Shown here piece after piece: positions 55,050 to 64,000 of a DNA stretch of 64,000 nt (positions within the stretch are counted from its first letter, which is position 1; each line of letters begins with the position of its first letter). The translations under genes were made by a program, and so were the position numbers. Below the pieces are notes generated by a model. That model was given only the letters and a program-made list of their open reading frames with translations. It had not been told where the DNA came from and searched no databases. Origin of the DNA: Brachypodium distachyon (Eukaryota > Streptophyta > Magnoliopsida > Poales > Poaceae); NCBI RefSeq assembly GCF_000005505.3, contig NC_016132.3, positions 34,114,914 to 34,178,913 of the forward strand. Direction: 5' to 3'.

Positions 55050-58000
55050 GCTAAGATGATAGCATGCAACTGTGTAAACTACAAAGAGGAACTGAACTTA
55101 CAGGATAGCTGCTACTCTGGAGATGAGAAGATGTGTATAAACCCTCATGGCTGTGGTGTGGTAGGGGGCCTAAGCTGCAAAAGAAAAAAGGAGTCGTCAA
55201 ACACTACCTGCCCTGTGTATCACAGTCAGGGAATGTGCTGGATTCCTAGTAGTGAAAAATACAAAACAGGCCAAAGGAGAAGGTGAGGCACTGTAGAATA
55301 TCTCTTACTGCAGATACGGATGCAGGATTAGAATAATCCGAGTAGCTTTCAATAATGCAGAGCTAAGTATCAGGTATTTTAAAGGCTAACCTTGTTGCTT
55401 TGACTTGTTGGTTCAGCTTCTTCTCTGTGATCCCTAGTGGCAAGAATGAAAAGGGCACTGGGGATTAGTAAACTGCTGCACTTTACAGAGCGTACGTGCT
55501 TAAACAGTTCAACTACTCTCCTTGATTTGGTGGCATAAGGACAACTACATGATGCTTCCATCCTTGATTAAACACTAAACAGTGTTCTTGCTCAGGTTTG
55601 GTGACAAGAAAAACCTAACAGGGTGTACTTACATTGTTCACCTATATGGGAAATTTAGTTTTTCTGACTATGCAATGCAAACAAGTTGATAGCACGAAAA
55701 TTTCCTCCTGGCGTCCTAATTTGGCACCCATCGACTATTGAAGATACCAATAGGCATCTAACTGAAACAAATGGATTCAGCTGGTTTAGTGTCTATGTCA
55801 TAACTGTAGAATACTTGTATTGTCAATAAGTATTACGTGACCCCCACATGACATGACATATGTATGATTCTGAATATATATAACATGAACAGAAAAGGAC
55901 CAATCACAAAATGAGCCAGAGGCAGAGCCACTAGTGGCATTGCAATTATCAGCTAGAGGGAAAGTGACTTTTGCAGTGGAGCGACAGTGACAGAATTGAA
56001 TCAAGAGACCACACAGCAAGCAAAAAAGGTGAGAACAAAAAACTTACAGTAACCACCACAACAGTTGTGTCCATCACCATGCCATGCCAGGCAGCAGCAG
56101 CAGCAGCAGCATGCATGGGCCGCACCAGCTCACACTTTACTTTGTTTCCTTCAGTTCAACTGCACGTACCAGGGATTCCATGGGTAGGGCAAGTCCAATC
56201 AGATAGAGACAGATTAGTGTCCGGTTATCCAATAGTGGCATCGCAATTGTAATGATGCACAACCACGCCCACCTTTTAGGTTTAGAGTCTGAATGCTGGA
56301 ACACAAGAGATGGTATCTCATTTGCGCAGCAATTTTCCAGTCAGCTGATTGACCATTCAGCTGTAAACCACAATTATAAGGAGGTTTTAATGAAAGGGGA
56401 AGCAGATGGCTCGAAGTCTTCAACTACTCATCAGTCGGTAACATGAGGACAATGATGTGCTGTTGGTGTAATGGTTGCATCATTGGTCCAAGATTGACTT
56501 TTTTCAGCATTCAAACAATTTAGTACTGGGTCCTTATTGAGCTGGGTTTGACTTGTGCTTCCATAACACTCCGACTTTTGCTTGCATGTTTCTCACTTGC
56601 TCACCCAGGGAGTTGGGATTCGGGTTATTGGACAGGACATGAATAAAAAGACAAATTTGGGTGTACAATGTCCACTTTGTTCTTGCTTATCCTAATTCCT
56701 AAAACGAGCTATTAAATTAAGCATCACGAAGAGATATATTTTAACATAATAAAATGTCGTAAAATGAGCCGGTTTAAATTAAAATTATAGATGTCAGTAC
56801 AAACATTCTTGGACAAATGGACAATCCATTCTGCATGCTATTGAACAATGCATGTGGAACCGAGATTCTACACCATTTGCTACTTGGAATTAAGGGCGCA
56901 GGAACCCTACCCTTGTGATCTCAATTCTCTCTCAGATAAAGAATCCTAGTAAGACTGCCTTCATGAGGCATGCGCAGTATTAGTATATATTATTCAGATC
57001 ATTTGAGAAAATTAGTGTCATCTTAATTGAATAATGTTGCTACTCTCAAGAGAATATCTTGCAATTGTGGAACCCACAACGGCCATCTTCTTTTTTAAAG
57101 GAACAATGGCAGGAGCACTGCCAAATTCATATAGATCGAAAAGAATATTTAGAAAACAAGGGACATCTATCATAGGAAAAAAAAGAGGAAAATTCGAGGA
57201 TTTAGGATATGAGACACTAGAAGAATGAGATTCATTTCCGACAGAATCTTTATCATAAGATTCTTGTAATTATGAAACACCAGAAGCATTTTGATATTTC
57301 CGACAATAGTTTCATAATTGCACCAAGAAATTCATTTTAGCATCATTTTCATGCTTCACACACATGTGCGGGCACGCGCACACATACAAACATCACAACA
57401 CAGCTAGCTTAAAACAAGACAGGAAAACAATTCAGCTAATTTAAGAAATATCGTAACTGTATTAGTATGTCCTACATTATATTATTAGTAGTAGTAGTAG
57501 TAGTAGTATTCTGTCCAAGCAGGCAGTTTGTTTTTCAGTCACTAACAAATATCAAAATATTTTCAGGATTCCTCTTAGCAGTTGGCACCCAACTCAACCA
57601 TTTCATTTTTAAATGACGCGTTATAAATTTCTTGTGTACCTGAAAAAACCTACATCTATATGCAATGTAATGCAGTTCGTTGATTGATTGAAGGGACATC
57701 GACTAACCTGTCTGCAATGGCAAACAAGATGTAATTTGCACAGCTAACCATGTGGTTAAGTGCATCAGTCACACCTTCTCCCATGCACATGCAGTACGTA
57801 GGCAGCAGCACTTGTCTTTGCAAACGAGGCACCCAATCAGCTGGGACCGGATACCTTTTCGGTTAGCAGATCTAAAAGCACATCTCCTTTCAGAGAAATC
57901 TGTCGGCAAAAGCGATTTTGTTCGCATGATCAATCATTGACTCAACCAAAGCTACTAGCAGAAGATTAGCTCACTCGTGGTGCATGGGCTGCCTGAAGAG

Positions 58001-58108
58001 CTGACAATGTGCAATGTAACAAAGCTATACCCATTACCAGCCTGTGTCATGCCAGAAGCTGTGCATGGTCGTTGGGCAGCTCAACCTGCAGAGTATCATG
58101 AAAAGCAA
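55050..58108. other. Spacer, promoter side of the LRR protein gene
   Basis: No gene recognised. The sequence is AT-rich, with a CAG/CAGC microsatellite at about 56092-56112 and an AGT microsatellite at about 57486-57508. The promoter and 5' leader of the minus-strand LRR gene lie in the first part. Confidence 0.5.
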
Positions 58109-58630
58109 TCAAGATCGCCAAGGCTGAAAACTAGTTTGGTAATTGGTATCCAGGGTTTGGCTGCCCAATTGCAACTTCCAACTGCAACTAGAGGTAGAAG
58201 ACTTGGAAAACCTGGATAAAATTGATCCCAATGTGTGTCTCTGCGCAGAGTTTGCGCATCTCAAATGTTTTCTTTCATCATGTGTTGGTTCGTCAATCAA
58301 CATCCCTCGTGTTTCCTCATCAGGAGCGGCTGCCAATTCCCTTTTCCATCCATCCATGGCAGGTGACAGCAACTCGTTGACCTGGAACTCATCAATTCAT
58401 ACAGAAAACTTCTCCGTGTGGCCTCGAACCCATCGATTGGCGACGTCATGGACAGGCGCCAACGCGCTACGGCCTACGGCGATTGATAATGGTCTCAGCA
58501 GTGCGTGCGCAGCCTCTGCCGCGCGGCGTGCTGGTTGTTGTGCGCGCGCCCGCTTCAGCGCCATAAGGTCGAACACCCCGTGGGCGGCAGGCGCCGTGCC
58601 CATAAAAGTAGCTTCCAGGAAAGAAATCAC
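58109..58630 (-). other. Possible small gene or gene fragment
   Basis: On the minus strand a first ATG at 58606 opens MGTAPAAHGVFDLMALKRAR and runs to ..RGHTEKFSV, followed in another frame by VNELLSPAMDGWKRELAAAP..PTHDERKHLR. Upstream (58660-58860) is CpG-rich, promoter-like. I recognise no family and the two parts would need a splice or frameshift to join. It could be a leader exon of an unknown gene or a remnant. Confidence 0.28.
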
Positions 58631-59044
58631 GCTAGTTCACCACGGAGACAACCGGCTTTAAACAGCACAAAACCGTGGGTAGGGAGTTACGCCGCGGCCG
58701 AGACGCGGCCCGCCGGCAGCTGATCCGGGCCGCCGGAAGCGGCGGCCATCGGACCCCACGCCGGCAACCGCCACAGTTGGTGCGTACAGCGGGACGGGAA
58801 ACCCGACGAGACGAAACGGCCACACAATTCTCAAAGTTGGGCCAGAATGGGTTTGGCTGATCGGGTTTTAAAAATAGTCAGAAATCAGATTGATGGCCCG
58901 GCGGCCCGTGATGGTAGAAAGGTTATTTCTGGGCGACGGTTACAGATCTTGTAGCACTGGGGCATCCAACGGCGGTCTGAATAATGTGGTCCATGTGTAC
59001 AACTCAGATTTCACCGCGGCTGGGCACTATTCCAGCCAGTTATA

Positions 59045-59126
59045 CTAACTCCGTCCCAAAATAAGTGACATAAATTTATATAAGAATTTATATAAATCAA
59101 CATCACTTATTTTGAAATGTATGGAG
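59045..59126. mobile_element. Short Stowaway-like foldback
   Basis: CTAACTCCGTCCCAAAATAA and the inverse of CTTATTTTGAAATGTATGGAG form the arms; TA on each side (59043-59044, 59127-59128). About 82 bp. Confidence 0.65.
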
Positions 59127-59437
59127 TAGTTGATCATGGAAAACATTGACACCAACCAAGAACCATGATGACTAAGAAGCATCAATGGCAAGCAAAAGAT
59201 AAAGATGAAAAATGATTGAAAAATTATGTTTTTGTTGAACGGTTGAACACACATAAGGTAAATATTGATACCCGATGATTGTAAACTAATTAATGTGTTC
59301 TATATAGGAGCAACTAATTATTAAGAAGATATCCAAAATGTACACTCTTGTGCGGATATGTGTTATATCCAAGGATACTAGTTAACTGTATCTAATGTAT
59401 GTGGCAACCATGAAAGAAAAACAATTGCTCGTATCGC

Positions 59438-59445
59438 TATATAAA
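59438..59445 (+). promoter_or_regulatory. TATA box of the defensin-like gene
   Basis: TATATAAA lies 69-76 bases before the start codon, a normal distance for a short leader. Confidence 0.7.
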
Positions 59446-59513
59446 CGCTAGCAGAAGCTGGTGGCATATTGACAAGAACAACATCACCAGACAAAAGCTA
59501 ATCTGTCCCGATC

Positions 59514-60169
59514 ATGACGCATATAAAAAACAACACATGGGTTCCATTCTTCGTAGCCCTTGTGATCGCGTTTGCCATTTTCTTGCCCTGCGTTGCTGGA
59601 GGGAGGAGTTTAGGTATATTCCAAATTTTCTACTCACTCCGTTCCATAATTCTTGTCGAAATATTACATGCATCTAGACACTTTTAAGGTATAGATACAT
59701 TCATTTTTGAACAAATCGGAGACAAGAATTATGAAACGGATGGAGTATTTCTTAACATAGGTGCACATTTTCTATCTGACATGACCTCTCCACAAGGGTT
59801 ATGTGCTCGGTAGCTTATATGGCCATGTCCACCAGTTTCTTGCATACCTAGCTAGCAACAAGAAAGGATATTGAGCACCTATTGTTCTATTTTTTTTATC
59901 TACATACACTTTTGCACGTTAATTAAACCCAATTGGTTCATGTGTACCATATGTGCTAACTGAATTGTTGATGTTGTGTTTCCTTGTGGACAGACACAGA
60001 AGATACAATTATAACAAAGTGTTTCGAATTGAAAGGCTGCACAACTGATGGATGCCGTGACAGTTGCGCAAAAAGCGAATGGGATAAGGACAAAGGCAGT
60101 TGCGCACCGTACAACGGCACAACTTATTGCTGCTGCGCGAAGGGCTCGGGCAAAATGACACCAAAGTGA
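59514..60169 (+). CDS. Secreted cysteine-rich defensin-like (DEFL) peptide
   Basis: Two exons, 59514-59613 and 59994-60169, phase 1 junction, 91 aa. Exon 1 encodes a signal peptide (VPFFVALVIAFAIFLPCVAG) ending GGRSL. Exon 2 encodes the mature part with eight cysteines: KCFELKGC, GCRDSC, SCAPY and a terminal YCCC cluster. A signal-peptide exon, one intron and a compact Cys-rich exon is the usual plan of plant DEFL genes, which act in defence or pollen-stigma and seed signalling. The CCC cluster is unlike classic defensins, so the exact subgroup is uncertain. A TATA box lies upstream. The 380-bp intron carries a Stowaway-like MITE. Confidence 0.83.
59633..59745. mobile_element. Stowaway-like MITE in the DEFL intron (family of 14299 and 32477)
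   Basis: TA flanks (59631-59632, 59746-59747). Ends CTCACTCCGTTCCATAATTC and the inverse of AATTATGAAACGGATGGAG. Inner GTCGAAATATTACATGCATC is shared with the copies at 14299 and 32477. Confidence 0.9.
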
Positions 60170-60413
60170 TAGATACCAAAAGCTATCATGCTCCGCTAAA
60201 TTTCTCTTCTAAAATGTGGATCAGACTCTTTAGCTCAATTTATGCATCAATAAACTACACCTGCTGATTTATTGAGCATCAAGTTGTGACATCATGCGAT
60301 TTTTCTTCATATGGAATGATTGTGTATCTCTCTCTCTTCACATGATTCCATTAAACGGGAAAAAAAACCTTGGCATTTGGTTATGCCCAATGCTATCACA
60401 TGCATGAGCATAA

Positions 60414-60576
60414 GTAGAGCTGCAAATTTTTTATCCTAAGGGTATCCTTTGACCCTTTTTAGTTCAACCAAATGAACTAAAATTTTAAATTGACATAACT
60501 TATTGAAAAACTAATTCGTTTGTTTGAACTAAGAAGGGTCAAAGGGTACCCTGAGGGTCAAAAATTTGCAGCTCTA
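60414..60576. mobile_element. hAT-type MITE
   Basis: Perfect 8-bp duplication AGCATAAG (60406-60413, 60577-60584). TIRs begin TAGAGCTGCAAATTTTT on both ends, and pairing continues through GGGTA(T/C)CCTTTGACCCTT. 163 bp, non-coding; lies about 245 bp downstream of the DEFL stop codon. Confidence 0.92.
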
Positions 60577-60584
60577 AGCATAAG

Positions 60585-62223
60585 CAACTAACATGTTTCA
60601 TTGAAAGAGAAAAATAGTTCGCACATATTTGAGTCCAACGGCAAGCATCACATGATGCAACCATAACATCCATTTATATCAAACGGTTCTCACTCAAACG
60701 CCTAGCCCCAGTGTTCATGTCTCCTCTTTCAACCAACCGATCCGTGAGTGCTACAATCACATCGTCTCCTCGAGCAGAGGAGCTCATTCATTACAAGGAC
60801 GGAGAAAGGAATTGGATTTGTAAAAATTGTTATACAAATCTACGTAACTTATTTCAGAATTAAGAGTGTAATTTTTAAACACTAATTTGATTAAACAATT
60901 AAATTTGACAAGCCGAAGGACTCACCGACGTACGCTGGCTCCGTACGCGTGTGAATCAGGCTCTCGCGATTTTGGAGTCCATTGCGGTCTCCGGTGGACG
61001 ATGTGCGGCCGCGGCGGCGCGTTCCTGCGGGGCTTCATGTGCCGTGCGCGTCGCAACTGCCGACTGGAAGGCAACCGGGCTGGGAACATAAGGGAAATGG
61101 TCGGGATCCCCGATCGATCGGGTTGGGTGGGACTTGGGCGAACCGGTGTGACGTGTGTGCCCAGCGTGTGGGCTGCCATTTCAGACTTCAGCTGCTGCTT
61201 TGCTGGGCTTTACAAAATAGAGGCCAGGGACCAACCCAAGGCCCAGGGGATGAGTATAGTGCCATTTTACGTGAGGTGGCAGTTCGGAGTAGGGACTTTC
61301 TATATGTTATTTTTGTTTACGTGAGGTGGCAGTTCGGAGTAGGGACTTTCTATATGTTATTTTTGTTCATGAGAGTCGAGTATCGAATGTTGATGCTCAT
61401 AGTTTAGTTAAGAGCGCTCTTTCACTCCAACACGGTAGACATATTTGGCTGATCAAGCCATGAAACGATGCTATTGTACCTATGTCTATTAATCAATAAA
61501 GCCGTGCCTTACGCTAACAAAAAAGTGAACGACAATCTGTCGGGGCCCTCCCTAAATCCATCCCTGGTTCTATGCTTGACATCCTCGTCTCTGTGTCTGC
61601 CAACTCTGATTTAGGGATGAGGATAGAGAATCAGAGTATTTCCATTTTCCGACCATAGATGGTTAGTCGAGAGACTTTGTATGATGCACCTTGTTCGGAT
61701 TTAGAAGGTCGCACGTATTTCTGAATCATCGATTTGATCAAGGAAGTATGTATTATATTGCACAAAAGATACAAAATTAAATTCATGTTCGAGGTATATT
61801 TATCATTGCGCATAACTCTGTTTTGTTAGTTCAGTTCATGATTTAGAATATACATGTGGCTTGTAAATCCCGAACAGAGCTGCACAGTTGCAAACTTGCA
61901 GTACACACTTTAAGAACCAACAAAATACACACTTTAAGTAATACCGGTTTTTTAAATGTTTTGTAATGGAAAACTGATATGGCAAGAAAAAAAAAAGATA
62001 GTGGCATAGTTGCGAACTTGCAGTACACGCTAGTGGAAGCAGCCCAGCAGCCATAAACTGCCCTATATGTTCCGCGCCAAAGGCAGGCTGCCATGTTTCA
62101 CGGACATCGTTCCGATTGAACCCAGAACTTTCCAGTCTCCAATTGGAAATTTGGAATCCGAGCCCAAAGCCAGGCTGGCGCACAGAGTGTGTTCGGCCCG
62201 AACACGGAACACCATTCGGGGCT
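60585..62223. other. Spacer between DEFL and PLATZ genes
   Basis: No gene recognised. The + frame at 60887-61324 has no known domain. A 50-bp tandem duplication sits at 61271-61370, and a stretch ending AATCAATAAAGCCGTGCC.. with a short A run near 61525 looks like a retroelement 3' end. The last part is the promoter of the PLATZ gene. Confidence 0.45.
61271..61370. repeat. 50-bp tandem duplication
   Basis: Two adjacent units starting GTGAGGTGGCAGTTCGGAGT, 48 of 50 bases the same; the changes are at the last bases of the unit. Confidence 0.92.
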
Positions 62224-62231
62224 TATATAAA
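62224..62231 (+). promoter_or_regulatory. TATA box of the PLATZ gene
   Basis: TATATAAA lies about 140 bases before the start codon at 62370. It implies that the open frame upstream of 62370 is promoter and leader, not protein. Confidence 0.68.
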
Positions 62232-62369
62232 CCCACACAACCCCTTCGTGAAGAAACAAAACAAAAACGAGAAATCTCCATCCTATTGGGCCTAGCACCG
62301 GGTCGAGCGAGCCTAGCGTGGGAAGGATCAAGCTTCGCATTCGCAGGGAAGGATCGGAGCCGCCGCGGG

Positions 62370-63634
62370 ATGTGGCCGCCGCTGCCGTGTCGCTGCTGCT
62401 ACTGCGGGGATCCGATGATTTCCCTCCCCTTCGGCTACTGCGGAGATCCGATGGTTTCCCTCCCCTTCTGCTACCTCGGCGGCGAACACGGAGGAGCGGA
62501 GGCGGTGGAGGAGGAGCGAGGCACGGCGTACCCTCCGTGGACGTCTGAGCTCCTCGCCGCCGACTTCTACAAGACATGCGCCAGGGACCGCGTCTGCCAC
62601 ACCTGCGCCGGCGCCGCCTTCTGCGCGCACTGCTGCGGGGAGCACCACCGGGGCCACGCCACCGCCGCGGCCGACGACGACGCCGCCGCGGGCCACCGGA
62701 GGGACTCGTTCTGCACCGGCTGCCGCGTGGACTTCTGCTTCGAGCTGTGCGCGCACCACGAGGGCCACGAGGTCATCCCCGTCGACGAGTACGATGGCTG
62801 GCGCTGCCTTCGGTGCACCGGGTTCGAGCGCTGGTTCCACGCCTTCCACGGCGTCCAGGTCGGTGATTCGATCGATCGACTCCGCCTAGATTACTTTTTG
62901 ATCGATCGATTTGTAGCACTAGTGCTGTGCTAGCCTGATTGGGTTGTGCTTGTGCGCTGGTTTGGCTGCAGACTTTCCAGGACGAGCATGGCAACCTGCT
63001 GGTGCCCCTGCAGCCGAGGCCGAGGCCGGCCGTGGCACCAGAGAGGCCGGGCCCTGCCCCCAAGTACGGCGTGAAGGCGGAGGGCAGCGAAGAGTGCCCT
63101 CCGTGGCTGTCCGAGCTCGTCGCCTCGGACTTCTCCAAGACGTGCGCCAGGGACCACGTCTGCAACACCTGCTTCGGCGCCGCCTTCTGCTGGCACTGCT
63201 GCGGAGAGCACCACCGCGGCCATGACAGGGTCGTCGACACAGACGAGGAGGTGGATGGCTGGGCGGCGTCCGTGGGCCACAGGAGGGACTCGTTCTGCAT
63301 CGGCTGCCGCGCCGCCTTCTCCTCCGAGCTGTGCGCGCACCACGAGGGCCACGGCCACGGGGTCATCCCCATCGACGCGTACGGCGACCGGCACTTCATG
63401 CGGAGCACTGGGTCCGAGCCGTGGTTCTCCGTCTTGGGCGGCATTGAGGTCTGTAACGCCATCGATCGATGTCTGAAGTCTGAATCCTGTATTACTAGTT
63501 CTTAACCGATTGAGTTCTCGTTTTGGTTGCAGACTTACGAGGACGAGGACGGCAACCTGATGGTGCCCCTGGAGCGGAAGCGGTCGATGTTCCCGGAGCC
63601 AGGCCTGAGGTACTCCACCCGCCGCCACGGCTGA
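62370..63634 (+). CDS. PLATZ-type zinc-binding protein with a duplicated unit
   Basis: Three exons (62370-62858, 62972-63448, 63533-63634), phase 0 throughout, 355 aa. Each of exons 1 and 2 encodes a PLATZ-like zinc unit: PPW..ELLAADFYKTCARD..CHTC..FCAHCCGEHHRGH, then FCTGC..FCFELCAHHEGHEVIPV, ending GVQTFQDEHGNLLVPL across the exon junction. The second unit repeats this from PPWLSELVASDFSKTCARD to TYEDEDGNLMVPL, across junction 2. PLATZ proteins are plant nuclear zinc-dependent DNA-binding proteins linked to Pol III or to A/T-rich repression. In the second unit one Cys is Ser (AFSSELC). I used the ATG at 62370 because a TATA box lies at 62224. Two copies in one protein is unusual for the family. 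Confidence 0.8.
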
Positions 63635-64000
63635 CCACCGCGCTGCCGACCGTTGCGAAGCAGTTCTAGGAGATGGATGGATGGAGGTTCGTTAGTTCGT
63701 TAGTGATCGCCCTTGCCTAGCTCTTACGTCGTGTACTGGTGTTGGATTAAATCGCCGTGAGGTACTTCGAAACTTCTAGCGATAGTCCCTCGAAACTATC
63801 CGAATGTGTCATCGATCCGACCCATTTTGCGTCTGTTATGGAGTCCTTAGGTAGTTAGATTTGAATGTTGAGATCGTCGGCACCTTTTGAATATGTTAAG
63901 CATGCGAAACAATATCAAAACATATAGGATGACTTTCCTGTTGAAGTATATTGCGTGGACTTCCATGTTGAATTGTTCACATTTTCCTCAGATTGGAGCT
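63635..64000. other. 3' flank of the PLATZ gene
   Basis: 3' untranslated and downstream sequence; no further gene recognised before the window ends. Confidence 0.5.

Noticed and set aside
58143..58661. 172-codon + frame
   Set aside because: It is the complement of the CpG-rich minus-strand segment and has no recognised domain.
62067..62369. Upstream in-frame extension of the PLATZ gene
   Set aside because: A TATA box at 62224 lies inside it, so it should be promoter and leader.
1..64000. CRISPR arrays, operons, ribosome binding sites, tRNA or rRNA genes
   Set aside because: Introns, MITEs and TE content show a plant nuclear genome; no tRNA cloverleaf or rRNA core was recognised by eye, though a dedicated scan was not possible.

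Overview
The window is nuclear DNA from a grass (Poaceae). The signs are several Stowaway-type MITEs with CTCCCTCCG-like ends, Copia LTRs beginning TGTTGGAGATATGCCC, an F-box/DUF1618-type sequence load typical of cereals, GC-rich first exons, and split genes with GT..AG introns. The species cannot be fixed from the sequence. Most of the window is layered transposable-element sequence with a few host genes between.

Host genes. (1) The 3' half of an LRR-II (SERK/NIK-like) receptor kinase on + at 3328-12786; its two introns are swollen by at least five mobile elements and an antisense piece of a fizzy-related (APC/C activator) gene. (2) A CLE signalling-peptide gene, 28620-28937 +. (3) An intronless kinase-less LRR receptor-like protein of 965 aa, 52152-55049 -. 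(4) A two-exon secreted cysteine-rich defensin-like peptide, 59514-60169 +. (5) A three-exon PLATZ-type zinc-binding protein with an internally duplicated PLATZ unit, 62370-63634 +. Remnants of an F-box/DUF-type gene (about 13411-13712) and a DUF1618 gene (51371-51660) are also readable.

The most notable system is a family of very large Mutator-like elements (MULEs) present three times: copy 1 at 14901-26593 (perfect 9-bp TSD GAACCATGC), copy 2 at 34974-44511 (TSD CCCTCGCGT/CCCTCGCGC, TIRs of about 500-580 bp), and a gene-less derivative, copy 3, at 30289-31692. Copies 1 and 2 carry a plant mobile domain (PMD, MAIN-like) gene on the left and a MULE transposase gene on the right, transcribed towards each other from the TIRs. 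This is the MuDR layout with a PMD gene where mudrB would sit. A short coiled-coil frame (ORF3) follows the transposase. TIRs and the intergenic spacer are full of short hairpins built on AGCGCC/GGCGCT. Copy 1 was later hit by two Copia solo LTRs, each with a perfect 5-bp TSD. Copy 2 landed inside a DUF4283/zinc-knuckle retroelement ORF and split it; the TSD can be read in frame on both sides.

Region by region: 1-3327 unassigned; 3328-12786 kinase gene with nested elements; 13164-13895 TIR element with captured F-box-type sequence; 14170-14900 local duplication; 14901-26593 MULE copy 1; 26603-30288 MITEs and the CLE gene; 30289-31692 MULE copy 3; 32000-34302 MITEs and LINE debris; 34562-47306 DUF4283 ORF split by MULE copy 2; 47371-50363 MITEs and a degenerate GTTACC-rich repeat field; 50700-51660 gene remnants; 52152-64000 gene-richer end.
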